A stretch of DNA of 56,859 nucleotides from WS-7 sp035635575. GTDB taxonomy: Bacteria > Eisenbacteria > RBG-16-71-46 > SZUA-252. The position numbers and the translations under genes are program-made. Shown here in pieces: positions 1 through 8,270 of this stretch. Location of the stretch: NCBI GenBank assembly GCA_035635575.1, contig DASQAV010000037.1:1-56859 (forward strand), in the 5' to 3' direction. Below the pieces are notes generated by a model, which saw only the letters and a list, made by a program, of their open reading frames with translations, ran no database searches and had not been told where the DNA came from. The first letter of the stretch is position 1. The number at the start of each line of letters is the position of its first letter.

Positions 1-77
1 GCGCCCGTAGCTCAGCTGGATAGAGCGTCTGCCTCCGGAGCAGAAGGCCAGGGGTTCGAATCCCTTCGGGCGCACCA
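1..77 (+). tRNA. tRNA-Arg (anticodon CCG), CCA end encoded
   Basis: The first 77 bases fold as a complete tRNA. The acceptor stem GCGCCCG pairs with CGGGCGC, the D-arm contains AGCTGGAT, the anticodon loop is CTCCGGA with anticodon CCG (Arg, codon CGG), and the T-loop is TTCGAAT. The discriminator A and a genomically encoded CCA follow. It starts at the first base of the window, so its promoter is not visible. Confidence 0.96.
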
Positions 78-88
78 CTTCATAGGCC

Positions 89-337
89 ATGGCAACACCA
101 CCAACACGATTCCGCTGGACCGAGCGTAGGATTGCCCGCCTCACCACGCTCCTCGTCGCGGGAGCGGTCGCCGTCCTCGACGTCGTGCTCCTCTTCGTCT
201 ATTTCCGTAACGTCGCTCCCTCGCTCCAGGACCTCCCGACCTACCGGATCATGATTCCGGTTGGGATTTTGGCGGTCTTCCTCTTCGCCTTCAGGCGCTT
301 TCTCTCGCAACTCCGCTTGTTCCGGCAAGATCAGTAG
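89..337 (+). CDS. Small two-helix membrane protein, unknown function
   Basis: An 82-residue reading frame begins 11 bases after the tRNA. A basic N-terminus (RFRWTERRIAR) leads into a hydrophobic helix at about residues 18-39. A short loop and a second helix at about 54-69 follow, then a basic tail. This looks like a small inner-membrane protein with both ends on the cytoplasmic side. No family is recognised. It lies 44 bases ahead of the GAF-GGDEF gene on the same strand and might be co-transcribed with it. The ribosome-binding site is weak, and the call rests on membrane topology and codon use. Confidence 0.5.
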   Translation: MATPPTRFRWTERRIARLTTLLVAGAVAVLDVVLLFVYFRNVAPSLQDLPTYRIMIPVGILAVFLFAFRRFLSQLRLFRQDQ

Positions 338-380
338 CCTCGCAGCGCGCGGCATGGAGGTTGCACCGTTATGCAGCGCC

Positions 381-1433
381 ATGAAACGTTCCGGTGAAAT
401 CGTGCGTCCTGCAACGACGGACCTCGCTGAAAACGAACTGTTCTTTGCCACCCTCCAGGAAATTACCAGCCTGATCAACGGGGGCAGGGCGCAGGAAACG
501 ATCTTCGAGTCGGTGCTGGACACCGCCCTCCAGATGCTCCATGCCCAGGCCGTGTTCCTCATCACGGTCGAGGGGAGGAAGATCAGGAAGTACGCCCGGC
601 GGATGTCGCACGATGGGCAGCTCCACAACCTCGAGCGCTACGACATCGAGAACCAGAGCGGCATCTCCCGCTGGGTGATGCTGGAGGGGCAGCCGCTCCA
701 CGTTCCCGACGTCGGGGCGGATCCGCGGTTCAAGCCGGAGACCGACTCGCTTCCGGGGCTCAGCACCACGGCCTGTCTCGCCGCGCCGCTCAAGGTGCGC
801 GACACGACGCTGGGCGTTCTCGTGGCGGTGAACCCGATGGACGGCACGATCTTCGAAGTGCGCCACCTGCGCGTGCTCTCGCTCCTCGCCAACCACACCG
901 CCATCGCCATCGAGAACGGCAAGCTCTACCGGCGCGCCGAGCAGCTGGCGGTCACGGACGACCTCACGCAGGTCTACAACTACCGCTTCCTCAAAATGGC
1001 CCTCCGTCGCGAGGTGAAGCGCGCGGCGCGGTTCGGCCAGAACTTCTCGCTCATGATGCTCGACGTGGACAATCTGAAGTCCTACAACGACCGCCACGGA
1101 CACCTGCGCGGAAGCGAGGTGCTGAAGCTGGTGGCGCAGTCCCTCGTGCGCGAGGCTCGCGCCATCGACCTCGTCGCGAAGTACGGCGGGGACGAGTTCG
1201 TGATCATCCTTCCGCAGACCACCCGCGACGGTGCGTGCGTGCTCGCGGAGCGCGTGAAGGTGGCCGTGGAGGCGCGTGCGTTCCCGCTCGTCGACGCGGG
1301 AGCCATCACGGTCAGCGTCGGCGTGGCGACGTTCCCGGAGTCCGGGTCCACCGCGGGAGAGCTGCTCGAGGCGGCGGACATCGCGCTCTACGCCGCGAAG
1401 CAGGCCGGCAAGAACCAGGTCTCCACGGCGTGA
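381..1433 (+). CDS. GAF-GGDEF diguanylate cyclase
   Basis: Predicted to make cyclic di-GMP from two GTP in the cytoplasm. A GAF-like sensory domain spans about residues 25-185 and a GGDEF domain the C-terminal ~170 residues. The signature GGDEF is intact at about residue 269. An RxxD inhibitory site (RAID) sits exactly five residues before it, so the enzyme should be active and product-inhibited. There is no membrane segment, so the input is probably a cytosolic ligand or partner. The start is uncertain: ATG 381 is used, but the in-frame ATG at 354 is possible, and the only good Shine-Dalgarno (GGAGG, 356-360) lies between them. A c-di-GMP riboswitch later in the window (44144-44257) gives this enzyme a plausible local target. 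Confidence 0.9.
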   Translation: MKRSGEIVRPATTDLAENELFFATLQEITSLINGGRAQETIFESVLDTALQMLHAQAVFLITVEGRKIRKYARRMSHDGQLHNLERYDIENQSGISRWVMLEGQPLHVPDVGADPRFKPETDSLPGLSTTACLAAPLKVRDTTLGVLVAVNPMDGTIFEVRHLRVLSLLANHTAIAIENGKLYRRAEQLAVTDDLTQVYNYRFLKMALRREVKRAARFGQNFSLMMLDVDNLKSYNDRHGHLRGSEVLKLVAQSLVREARAIDLVAKYGGDEFVIILPQTTRDGACVLAERVKVAVEARAFPLVDAGAITVSVGVATFPESGSTAGELLEAADIALYAAKQAGKNQVSTA

Positions 1434-1443
1434 GCACGGCCCC

Positions 1444-2172
1444 ATGGCCCTCGTAGGAAGCCTCCGCGATCTCAGCCTGCCGGAGCTGCTCGCCATCATC
1501 GACAACGGAGAGAAGAGCGGAGTCATCACGATCCGATCGGACGCGGCCACCGCGCAGATCCACGTGGAGGGAGGGCGCATCGTCATGGCCTCCGACACGC
1601 TGCGCGACGAGCGCTTCGGCGAGGTGATGCTGAAGCTGGGCAAGATCTCGCAGGAAATCCTGGCCAAGGCGCTCGCGGCCCAGAAGACGAGCGCGAGGGC
1701 CCGCCGCCTGGGATCCATCCTGGTCGAGATGGGCGCCATCACGAACAAGGACCAGGACGAGGCCCTTCTGTATCAGACCTGCGAGGCGGTCTACGACCTC
1801 TGCACCTGGCAGGTCGGCTACTTCCAGTTCGACCTGGAGGAGACGCCCGACTCGAGCGGGATCTCGATCCAGGTGGATACGCTTCTCGAGGAGGTGGATC
1901 GCCGGGCGGTGGCGGGGGCGCGCGCCCGGGCCGAATCCATCCGGCCGGAGCAGCCGATCCTGCGCGGACGCCGCGAGATCACCCCGGACAAGATGGAGCT
2001 CCTGCGTCTGACGCGCAGCTTCAAGCTCCACACCGACGAGTTCAAGCCGCTCGAGGACGAGGACGCGTTGGCCCCGGTCGACCAGGCGTTGCGCGAGGTG
2101 GAGCCCACGGTGGACCAGATTCTCGACGTCTCCGAGCTCGAGCCCGGGAAACAAGGGGGCGAATCGCTTTGA
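1444..2172 (+). CDS. DUF4388 (PatA N-terminal-like) protein
   Basis: A 242-residue cytosolic protein. Its N-terminal ~100 residues match the DUF4388 pattern: a GSLRDLSLPELLAII opening, then a strand-rich stretch with GVITI and IHVEGGRIVMA. The middle (about 60-130) has a second helical part like the end of that family. The acidic C-terminal third, rich in E and D, looks unstructured. DUF4388 proteins often accompany signalling proteins and response regulators. Here the gene starts 10 bases after the diguanylate cyclase, so a shared c-di-GMP signalling role is inferred only from position. ATG 1444 is chosen because the family motif begins a few residues later. Confidence 0.8.
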   Translation: MALVGSLRDLSLPELLAIIDNGEKSGVITIRSDAATAQIHVEGGRIVMASDTLRDERFGEVMLKLGKISQEILAKALAAQKTSARARRLGSILVEMGAITNKDQDEALLYQTCEAVYDLCTWQVGYFQFDLEETPDSSGISIQVDTLLEEVDRRAVAGARARAESIRPEQPILRGRREITPDKMELLRLTRSFKLHTDEFKPLEDEDALAPVDQALREVEPTVDQILDVSELEPGKQGGESL

Positions 2173-2204
2173 CAGCCGCTCTCCGGAGCGGATAAGGTTC
2201 CGCC

Positions 2205-2870
2205 GTGCTGGCGCTGCTCCACGATCCCATCCTGGCCCTGGTCTCGATCGGGGTGGTCGCGGTGCTTCTCTGGGTCGTGCGCTGGGCACAGCGCGAGCAC
2301 CCGCTCCCACGCTTCCTCTTCCGCAAGGTCCTCCACGTGCTGATCGGCTTCTTCACCCTCGAGACGACCGCGCTCTTCGACCACCGCGGCTGGGCGATGG
2401 TGCCGCCCGCGCTCTTCGTGGCGCTCAATGCCTCGCCGAGGCTCCGCGGGTTCGTGCCCGGCCTGGCGAACGACCCCGAGGAAGCGCGAGGGCTCTGGAT
2501 GTTTCCGCTGGGTGTCTTGATCGTGGACCTCTTCTTCTGGGACGTGGCCAACCGCGGCGCCGTGCTCGCCGGAATCGCCGCGCTCTCGTTCGGGGATCCC
2601 GCGGCGGCGCTGGTGGGGACACGCTGGGGACAGAGGCGCTACACTCGGTGGGCCTATGGACGCACGGTCGAGGGTTCCCTCGCATTCCTGGTCGCGGCCG
2701 GAGTCGCGGTCGCGGTCGTGGCGGCGGTCTGTCCTGGAGGTCCCACGCCCGTGCGCGCGGCCGTGGGCTGCGGCGTGATCGGCGCGATCGCGGAGGCGCT
2801 CTCTCCCGCCGGGGTGGACAATCTGATGATTCCCATTCTGGTCGCCATCACCTACCAGCTCCTCTCGTGA
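2205..2870 (+). CDS. Membrane prenol kinase, dolichol/phytol kinase (VTE5/SEC59) family
   Basis: A 221-residue polytopic membrane protein with about six hydrophobic helices. It carries family landmarks RKVLHV (about residues 39-44), SFGDPAAALVG (about 127-137), TVEGSLAFL and DNLMIPI near the C-terminus. Members of this family use CTP to phosphorylate dolichol, phytol or other prenols at the membrane. The GTG start at 2205 has AAGG seven bases upstream. The next gene is a DUF92 protein, the family of plant VTE6, which adds a second phosphate to prenyl phosphate, so the two may form a prenol-to-prenyl-diphosphate salvage pair. The substrate (polyprenol, phytol or another) cannot be read from the sequence. 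Confidence 0.8.
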   Translation: MLALLHDPILALVSIGVVAVLLWVVRWAQREHPLPRFLFRKVLHVLIGFFTLETTALFDHRGWAMVPPALFVALNASPRLRGFVPGLANDPEEARGLWMFPLGVLIVDLFFWDVANRGAVLAGIAALSFGDPAAALVGTRWGQRRYTRWAYGRTVEGSLAFLVAAGVAVAVVAAVCPGGPTPVRAAVGCGVIGAIAEALSPAGVDNLMIPILVAITYQLLS

Positions 2871-2877
2871 AACGAGC

Positions 2878-3618
2878 ATGACCTTCCATTCCGGCGCCGC
2901 GATGGGAGCTCTATTGGCCGTCTCCGGCGCCGTCCTGGTGTTCCTGACGGGGCAGGGAACTCTGGGCGGAGCCTTCGCCGGGCTCGTGGTGTCGCTCCTC
3001 ATCGTCGCGGGATTCGGCGTCGCGGGGTTCGTGCCGCTCGCGGTCTTCGTCCTGGGCTCGGGACTCCTCACGCGGATAGGCGCGCGGCGAAAGGAGCGAG
3101 CCGGGGCTGCGGAGCCGAATCAGGGACGCCGGGACCAGCGCCACGTCGCGGCCAAGCTGGCGCTCCCCGCGCTCGCGGGAGCGCTGGCGGTGCTCGGCGG
3201 CGGATCCACGCCCACGCTCGCGCTCATCCTCACCGCGTCGCTCGCCGCCGCGTTCGCCGACACCGCCGCGACGGAAGCGGGACCGCTCACCGGGGGCCAC
3301 GCCTACGGCGTGCACGGAACCCGCCTCGTCTCGCTGCCCCATGGTGCCCCGGGAGGGATGAGCCCCGGCGGGTTCGTCGCGGCCGCGGCCGCGGCGATTC
3401 TCCTCTCGGCCGGGGCATGGCTGGCCGGGCTCGCCGGCTCTCCCTTCGAAGCGTCGGTCGCGGCGGGCGCCGGATTTATCGCGTGCGTCCTGGAGAGCCT
3501 CTTCGCGGCCACGACGCTGGGCACGCGAGTGGGGCACTTCGGCCGGAACGTCCTGCTGACGGTCGCGTCCGCGCTGCTCGCGCTCTCCGCGCGCGCTCTC
3601 GGGTGGGTCGCGTCGTGA
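2878..3618 (+). CDS. DUF92/TMEM19 family protein (VTE6-like prenyl-phosphate kinase)
   Basis: A 246-residue, very hydrophobic protein with about six helices. It shows the DUF92 signatures: LTRIGARRKER, ASLAAAFADTAATEAG (about residues 120-135), a PGGMSPGG-type glycine loop and LESLFAATTLG near the end. The plant member VTE6 phosphorylates phytyl phosphate to phytyl diphosphate, and bacterial members are mostly uncharacterised. It starts eight bases after the dolichol/phytol kinase-like gene and ends in a 4-base GTGA overlap with the UDP-GlcNAc 2-epimerase gene. It is therefore translationally tied to the start of EPS biosynthesis. An undecaprenol-recycling role would fit but is an inference. 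Confidence 0.8.
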   Translation: MTFHSGAAMGALLAVSGAVLVFLTGQGTLGGAFAGLVVSLLIVAGFGVAGFVPLAVFVLGSGLLTRIGARRKERAGAAEPNQGRRDQRHVAAKLALPALAGALAVLGGGSTPTLALILTASLAAAFADTAATEAGPLTGGHAYGVHGTRLVSLPHGAPGGMSPGGFVAAAAAAILLSAGAWLAGLAGSPFEASVAAGAGFIACVLESLFAATTLGTRVGHFGRNVLLTVASALLALSARALGWVAS

Positions 3619-4706
3619 GCGAGATCCTCTGCGTCGTCGGAGCGCGTCCCAATTTCATGAAGATGGCTCCGATCCTGGACGCCCTTCACGCCTATCCGGA
3701 GCTCCATCCCTTCCTCGTGCACACCGGGCAGCACTACGACGAGGACATGTCGCGGATCTTCTTCACGGAGCTGGGCCTTCCCGCGCCCGACCGGGATCTC
3801 GAGGTGGGGTCCGATACCCACGCTCGCCAGACGGCGCGGATCATGATGGCCTTCGAGCCGCTCGTGCAGGAGCGCGCGCCGAAGATGGTCGTCGTGGTGG
3901 GGGACGTGAACTCGACCCTGGCGTGCAGCCTGGTGGCCGCGAAGCTCCTCGTTCCGGTGGCGCACGTGGAGGCGGGCCTGAGAAGCCGCGACCGCACCAT
4001 GCCCGAGGAGATCAACCGGCTCGTGACCGATCAGGTCTCCGATCTACTCTTCGCCACTTCCGCGGACGCGGTGGACAATCTGCTCGCGGAGGGAGTGGCG
4101 CGCGAGAAGATCCATCTCGTCGGAAATCCGATGATCGACACGCTGAGGCGCCACCTTCCCGCCGCCCGCGCCCGCGGAGCGGTCGAGCGCTTCGGCCTGA
4201 CCGTGCGCTCCTACGCGCTCGTCACGCTGCACCGGCCCAGCAACGTGGACCGCGTGGATTCGCTTCGCCGCGTCTTCGACGCGCTCTGCGCGCTCTCCGA
4301 GCAGATTCCGATCGTCTTTCCCGTTCACCCGCGAACGCGTGAGCGTATGGACCGCGCGGGAATCCGCAAGACACCCGGAATCCACGTCATGGATCCGCTG
4401 GGCTACCTCGACTTTCTCGGTCTCATGGATCAGGCGCGCTTCGTCGTCACGGACAGCGGCGGGATTCAGGAGGAGACGACGGCGCTCGGAATTCCCTGTC
4501 TTACATTGCGCCCCAACACCGAACGCCCAGTTACCATCACCGAGGGGACCAACCGTCTCCTCGGCGAAGACCCCTCGGCGATCGTTCCCGCAGCCAAGCC
4601 TCTGATCGAAGGCAAGTTCCCAAAACCACAAAGTCCGAAACTATGGGACGGGAACGCGGGTACACGAATTGCTAGGGCTTTGGCACGCCACTTGAAGGTG
4701 GATTGA
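3615..4706 (+). CDS. wecB: UDP-N-acetylglucosamine 2-epimerase (non-hydrolysing)
   Basis: Interconverts UDP-GlcNAc and UDP-ManNAc in the cytoplasm, supplying an EPS precursor. The 363-residue length is normal for the family. Motifs in order are VGARPNFMKMAPI at the N-terminus, HTGQHYDEDMS, GDVNSTLAC, HVEAGLRSRDRTMPEEINR, LVTLHRPSNVD and DSGGIQEETTALGIPCL. The GTG start at 3615 is set by the VSEILCVVGARP N-terminus and overlaps the DUF92 stop by four bases (GTGA). Its TGA stop lies inside a strong sigma-70 promoter for the next gene, so transcription of the EPS operon is probably boosted here. Confidence 0.93.
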   Translation: MSEILCVVGARPNFMKMAPILDALHAYPELHPFLVHTGQHYDEDMSRIFFTELGLPAPDRDLEVGSDTHARQTARIMMAFEPLVQERAPKMVVVVGDVNSTLACSLVAAKLLVPVAHVEAGLRSRDRTMPEEINRLVTDQVSDLLFATSADAVDNLLAEGVAREKIHLVGNPMIDTLRRHLPAARARGAVERFGLTVRSYALVTLHRPSNVDRVDSLRRVFDALCALSEQIPIVFPVHPRTRERMDRAGIRKTPGIHVMDPLGYLDFLGLMDQARFVVTDSGGIQEETTALGIPCLTLRPNTERPVTITEGTNRLLGEDPSAIVPAAKPLIEGKFPKPQSPKLWDGNAGTRIARALARHLKVD

Positions 4707-4731
4707 CATGAGCGCCCATTCTACGTACACT
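4703..4731 (+). promoter_or_regulatory. Sigma-70 promoter for the EPS operon
   Basis: TTGACA (4703-4708, perfect consensus), a 17-base spacer, then TACACT (4726-4731). It overlaps the wecB stop codon and lies 16 bases before the wza-like ATG, so the 5' leader would be only about 10 bases. Immediately upstream, TGGCACG-CCAC-TTGAA (4681-4696) resembles a sigma-54 -24/-12 element. However, it has GA where the -12 GC should be, so it is not called as a separate promoter. Confidence 0.75.
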
Positions 4732-4747
4732 TGGATTGCGTAACTAT

Positions 4748-5821
4748 ATGCGAAACCTCGATCTGATCGGTGTCCGCCTGCCTGAGGGTCGGCGATCCCG
4801 TGCCCCGAGCAGGGCATTGGGAGCGGCCGGCTCATGCGTGCTTTTCCTGCTCTTGGCGGGGTATCCGTCACCGGCCGTGGCCCAAAACGCCGGGGGCGGT
4901 GCGGACCGAGGCTCCCAGCTCAGGACCACGGACCGGAAAGACGAGGCACCGGGGACCTCGAATTACCGGATCGGCTCAGGCGACCTTCTTAACGTCGAGG
5001 TGGTTGGACGTCGGGATCTCTCCACACAGTACACCGTGGGCCAGGACGGCGTCCTCTTCATGCCCTTGACCGGGGGGATCCAGGCCGAGGGTAAGACGGT
5101 CGCCGAATTATCCGCCGAACTGGCCCGAAGGCTCTCCCTCTACGATCGGGACATCACCCAGGTCAACGTTTCCGTGGCGGAATACCGCAGCCGCAAGATC
5201 CTCATCCTCGGAGGGGTGCTCCACCCTGGAAAGTTCTCGTTTGCCAATCCACCGACCGTCTGGGAAGCGATCGCTGAGGCTGGTGGGCCGACCGAGGACG
5301 CGCAGCTTTCGGCGGTCGAGGTCATGCCGGGCGATCAGACGAACGGCGCCACAAGCCAGGTAGTCGACGTGGCGGCTGCCGTCCGTGAAGGACGGGTGAA
5401 GAGTCTCGGCCGGCTGAAGCCAGGCGACACGCTCCGCGTTCCGCGGGGCGCGGCATCCGCAGCCGCCGGCGCCTCGGGCAACTCGGTGTTCCTCTTCGGC
5501 GCGATCTCGCGCCAGGGTTCGCTCCCGATCGATGGGAATACGGATCTCATGTCTGCCATCGTCCAGAGCGGCGGCCCCACGCCCGACGCCGACCTCTCCG
5601 TGGTCCAGATCGTGCGCCGCAACGGACCGCGCGTCGTGCACATCAAGGTCAACCTGCACGATTATGTCGACAAAGGGAACGCTTCAGCGAACCCGGCGCT
5701 CCAGGCCGGGGACACGATTTTTCTGCGGCGGCACGAAACCCGCGGCATCTTGGCGACGACCTTAGCCCTGTCGCCGTTCCTCGCGCTCGCTTCGACCGTG
5801 ATTTTCATCCTTCGACGCTAG
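4748..5821 (+). CDS. Wza-type outer-membrane polysaccharide export protein
   Basis: A 357-residue secreted protein that should form the EPS exit channel. A signal peptide (LGAAGSCVLFLLLAG, ending AVA before QNAGG) precedes a polysaccharide export domain at about residues 65-150 (YRIGSGDLLNVEVV). Two SLBB-like domains follow (ILILGGVLHPGKFSF at about 155, VFLFGAISRQGSLPI at about 245), then a C-terminal hydrophobic helix (TTLALSPFLALASTVIFIL). There is no lipobox, unlike E. coli Wza, so it is probably not lipidated. ATG 4748 is chosen over TTG 4736 because it gives a normal signal peptide; no clear Shine-Dalgarno is seen. It is the first gene after the sigma-70 promoter. Confidence 0.9.
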   Translation: MRNLDLIGVRLPEGRRSRAPSRALGAAGSCVLFLLLAGYPSPAVAQNAGGGADRGSQLRTTDRKDEAPGTSNYRIGSGDLLNVEVVGRRDLSTQYTVGQDGVLFMPLTGGIQAEGKTVAELSAELARRLSLYDRDITQVNVSVAEYRSRKILILGGVLHPGKFSFANPPTVWEAIAEAGGPTEDAQLSAVEVMPGDQTNGATSQVVDVAAAVREGRVKSLGRLKPGDTLRVPRGAASAAAGASGNSVFLFGAISRQGSLPIDGNTDLMSAIVQSGGPTPDADLSVVQIVRRNGPRVVHIKVNLHDYVDKGNASANPALQAGDTIFLRRHETRGILATTLALSPFLALASTVIFILRR

Positions 5822-5833
5822 GGGATGCAGCCC

Positions 5834-7453
5834 ATGGAAGAAAACACGGCCGTAATCATTGACTTCAGGGAACTGCTATGGAAGGCGCGACGCTATAAGT
5901 GGCTCGTGCTGTTCCCGGTCGTGCTCGTGCTCTGCGCCGCGTGGATCTACCTCCTGATTACACCCAAGCTCTATGAATCCAGCGTCCTGATCTCCGTCGA
6001 TGACCATACCCCCGTTTCTCCCGCGCTCGGCTCCATCGTGCGATCGGATCGGTCCGATGAGCCCCGCCCCGAGAGAGCCCTGAAGATCGACAGCCGGATC
6101 CACGGCCGGGCGTTTCTCGAGGCGATCGCAACCAAGCTGGGCTACACGAGGAGCCCGGCCTTGCTCCTCGCGGCGAGAACGGCAGCGCGCCGCTTGGAGG
6201 GAATCACGACTGAGGAGTATGCGATGCGTATCGCGGTCGCCATGCTCGGGAAAGCGATCACCGTGACCCCGGCCGGGGGGATGCGGGTGCGAATTGCCGC
6301 CATGGACGGCGACCCCCGGTCCGCGCAAAAGCTCGCGTCGATGATCGCTGACCAGCTGATCTTCGAGAACAAATCGAGCTCGATTGAGCGGGCGGCGGTG
6401 CGAGGCGAATTCAGCTCCGATCAGATCGCCGTGTACGAGGAACGGCTGCGGAAGTCGGAGGCGGCCTTGCAGGCCTACCAGCAATCCGTGATCGGACAGA
6501 AGCTAACCAGCAACCCGGTCAATGAGACCAACTACGATGCGGCGAAGGAACAGGCCGCCGACGCGCGCGCCGAGATGGATCAAATTCGCGCGCGGCTCCA
6601 GACCGATCTGAGCGCATGGCAAAGTGCCGGTGGCCCGGGCGCCGGTCCGCCAGCCTTCCGAACGTCGCGAACCGCCGAGCTCGAGGGGCGTTTGACCGAG
6701 CTCGAAACCGCCTATGGTCTGGCGGCCATGGACGCGAGAAGGGGCAGCGAGGTCGAGGGCATCAAACTCAAGATCGGCGGGGTGCGCCAGGCACTGTACG
6801 CGGAATACCAATCGCTCGCCCTGACCCTGCCCGATCTCCCGGCGGGCGCCCGAGACGCCGGGTCCGGAATCGCGCTGGATCGTGCAGAGCTTCGCTCGCT
6901 GAAGCTGAAGGAGGCGCACCTGTCACGACTGACGTCGGAGTATTCGCGCCGCGCTGTGAGCCAGCCGGCGCAGCAGCTGGAATCCGAACGCCTTCGGACC
7001 GAGGTGGAATCCAACCGAGACCTCCTTCTCGCGCTCCAGAAAGAAGCGACCTCCTCGCGTATTTCCGCGGCGCTCGAGACAAGCCAACTCGGAATGGACC
7101 TCGAGGTGATGGAGACCCCACAGGTCCCGGCCGCGCCGGTTTATCCCAATGCGGTTCGCATCATGGGAATCGCCCTGTTCCTGGGAGCATTCCTCGGGAT
7201 CGGTCTCGCGTTCGCGGTCGAACGGCTCGGGGCGGCACTCCACTCCGTCGAGCAGGCGGAGAAGGAGATCGGTGCTCACGTCATCGGGACGATCCCCCGC
7301 ATCGATGGATGGGCTCAGCCCGGCAGCTACGTCGGGAAGTACTGGCCGGTACTGTCCATCGCGCTCGTGCTCTTCGCCACCGCTGTGTTCTACACGCTCC
7401 ACGTGACGGTCTTGAAGTCCGATACGACCGAGAGCGTGCAACCCAACCACTGA
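5834..7453 (+). CDS. Wzz/GNVR chain-length determinant protein
   Basis: A 539-residue inner-membrane co-polymerase that should set EPS chain length and partner the following tyrosine kinase. One membrane helix lies near the N-terminus (about residues 22-42, LVLFPVVLVLCAAWIYLLI). A long periplasmic part rich in helices and coiled coil follows (about 190-400), then a second helix (about 440-460) after a PxxPxxP-type turn (VPAAPVYPN). A third hydrophobic stretch lies near residue 515. ATG 5834 is preferred over ATG 5825 because AGGGG at 5819-5824 then sits at normal spacing. It follows the wza-like gene by 12 bases. The family fits the exosortase-A chain-length proteins. Confidence 0.88.
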   Translation: MEENTAVIIDFRELLWKARRYKWLVLFPVVLVLCAAWIYLLITPKLYESSVLISVDDHTPVSPALGSIVRSDRSDEPRPERALKIDSRIHGRAFLEAIATKLGYTRSPALLLAARTAARRLEGITTEEYAMRIAVAMLGKAITVTPAGGMRVRIAAMDGDPRSAQKLASMIADQLIFENKSSSIERAAVRGEFSSDQIAVYEERLRKSEAALQAYQQSVIGQKLTSNPVNETNYDAAKEQAADARAEMDQIRARLQTDLSAWQSAGGPGAGPPAFRTSRTAELEGRLTELETAYGLAAMDARRGSEVEGIKLKIGGVRQALYAEYQSLALTLPDLPAGARDAGSGIALDRAELRSLKLKEAHLSRLTSEYSRRAVSQPAQQLESERLRTEVESNRDLLLALQKEATSSRISAALETSQLGMDLEVMETPQVPAAPVYPNAVRIMGIALFLGAFLGIGLAFAVERLGAALHSVEQAEKEIGAHVIGTIPRIDGWAQPGSYVGKYWPVLSIALVLFATAVFYTLHVTVLKSDTTESVQPNH

Positions 7454-7469
7454 GAGGGAAGCCGTTCGC

Positions 7470-8270
7470 GTGCCTCACCCCGCTTCCCGGAATCTCCTCG
7501 AGCATCTCGATATCAACGCGCCCCACGTGACCGAAGTGAGGCGGCTTCTCCAGACGCTGGCTCGCCAGGACGCGACGCATGCGCGGAAGGTGTACATGAT
7601 GGCGAGTGCGGGACGCAGCGAAGGGAAGAGCACCGTATGTGCGCTTCTCGCGATCATCTCCGCGCAGATCTTTCACCGGCGCACGCTCGTAATCGACGGC
7701 GACATGAGGCGACCGACGCTCCACTACCTGCTTGGGCTCCCCCAGCGCCCCGGCCTCTACGACGTGTTGCACGGGATCCAGCCGTTGGACGTCGTGATCC
7801 GGCCAACGTCGCTTTTGACCCTCTCCGCAATCACGAGCGGCCACCCCGCTGGCTCGATCGGGGAGGCGTACGATGACGAAGCCTTCGCCGCGCTCCTCGA
7901 GGAAGCTCGGGCAAAGTTTGATATCATTTTCGTCGACGCGGCCCCCGTGGTCCCCGTTGTGGAGCCGATGATGATGGCCGAGCACGTCGACTCCGTTCTG
8001 ATCGTCGCCATGGTGGGGCGCACGCCCCTCATGATGGTCCGCCGCATGCGCCAGATCATCGATCCGATCCTCCCTAAGGTTTCCGGCGTCGTCCTGAACA
8101 ACGCCGTGGAAGGTCTCCCGTACTACTACGATTACCGCTACTACGGATACGAATCGCCGACCCCGAGGCAAATCCGCACGACCGCCCGTTCCGCGCGCTC
8201 GACCGGATTCTCGGGGGGCGGTTTGTCGATTCGCGAGAGGGGGCTTGATGGCCGCACCAAGCAGGATTGA
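7470..8270 (+). CDS. Bacterial tyrosine kinase-like ATPase (CpsD/CapB family)
   Basis: A 266-residue cytosolic BY-kinase. It has Walker A SAGRSEGKST (about 46-55), Walker A' LVIDGDMRRP (about 73-82) and Walker B-like IIFVDAAPV (about 150-158). A C-terminal tyrosine cluster YYYDYRYYGYES (218-229) is the expected autophosphorylation tail. The kinase is a separate protein from the Wzz-like partner, as in Gram-positive and exosortase-A loci. The GTG start at 7470 has GAGAGGG about 11 bases upstream. It overlaps the next gene by 23 bases. It likely cycles phosphorylation to control EPS polymerisation. Confidence 0.9.
   Translation: MPHPASRNLLEHLDINAPHVTEVRRLLQTLARQDATHARKVYMMASAGRSEGKSTVCALLAIISAQIFHRRTLVIDGDMRRPTLHYLLGLPQRPGLYDVLHGIQPLDVVIRPTSLLTLSAITSGHPAGSIGEAYDDEAFAALLEEARAKFDIIFVDAAPVVPVVEPMMMAEHVDSVLIVAMVGRTPLMMVRRMRQIIDPILPKVSGVVLNNAVEGLPYYYDYRYYGYESPTPRQIRTTARSARSTGFSGGGLSIRERGLDGRTKQD

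Noticed and set aside
369..1748. Long minus-strand frame at the left end
   Set aside because: It overlaps the GAF-GGDEF and DUF4388 genes, both with clear domain motifs; the minus frame has low-complexity Arg-rich content.
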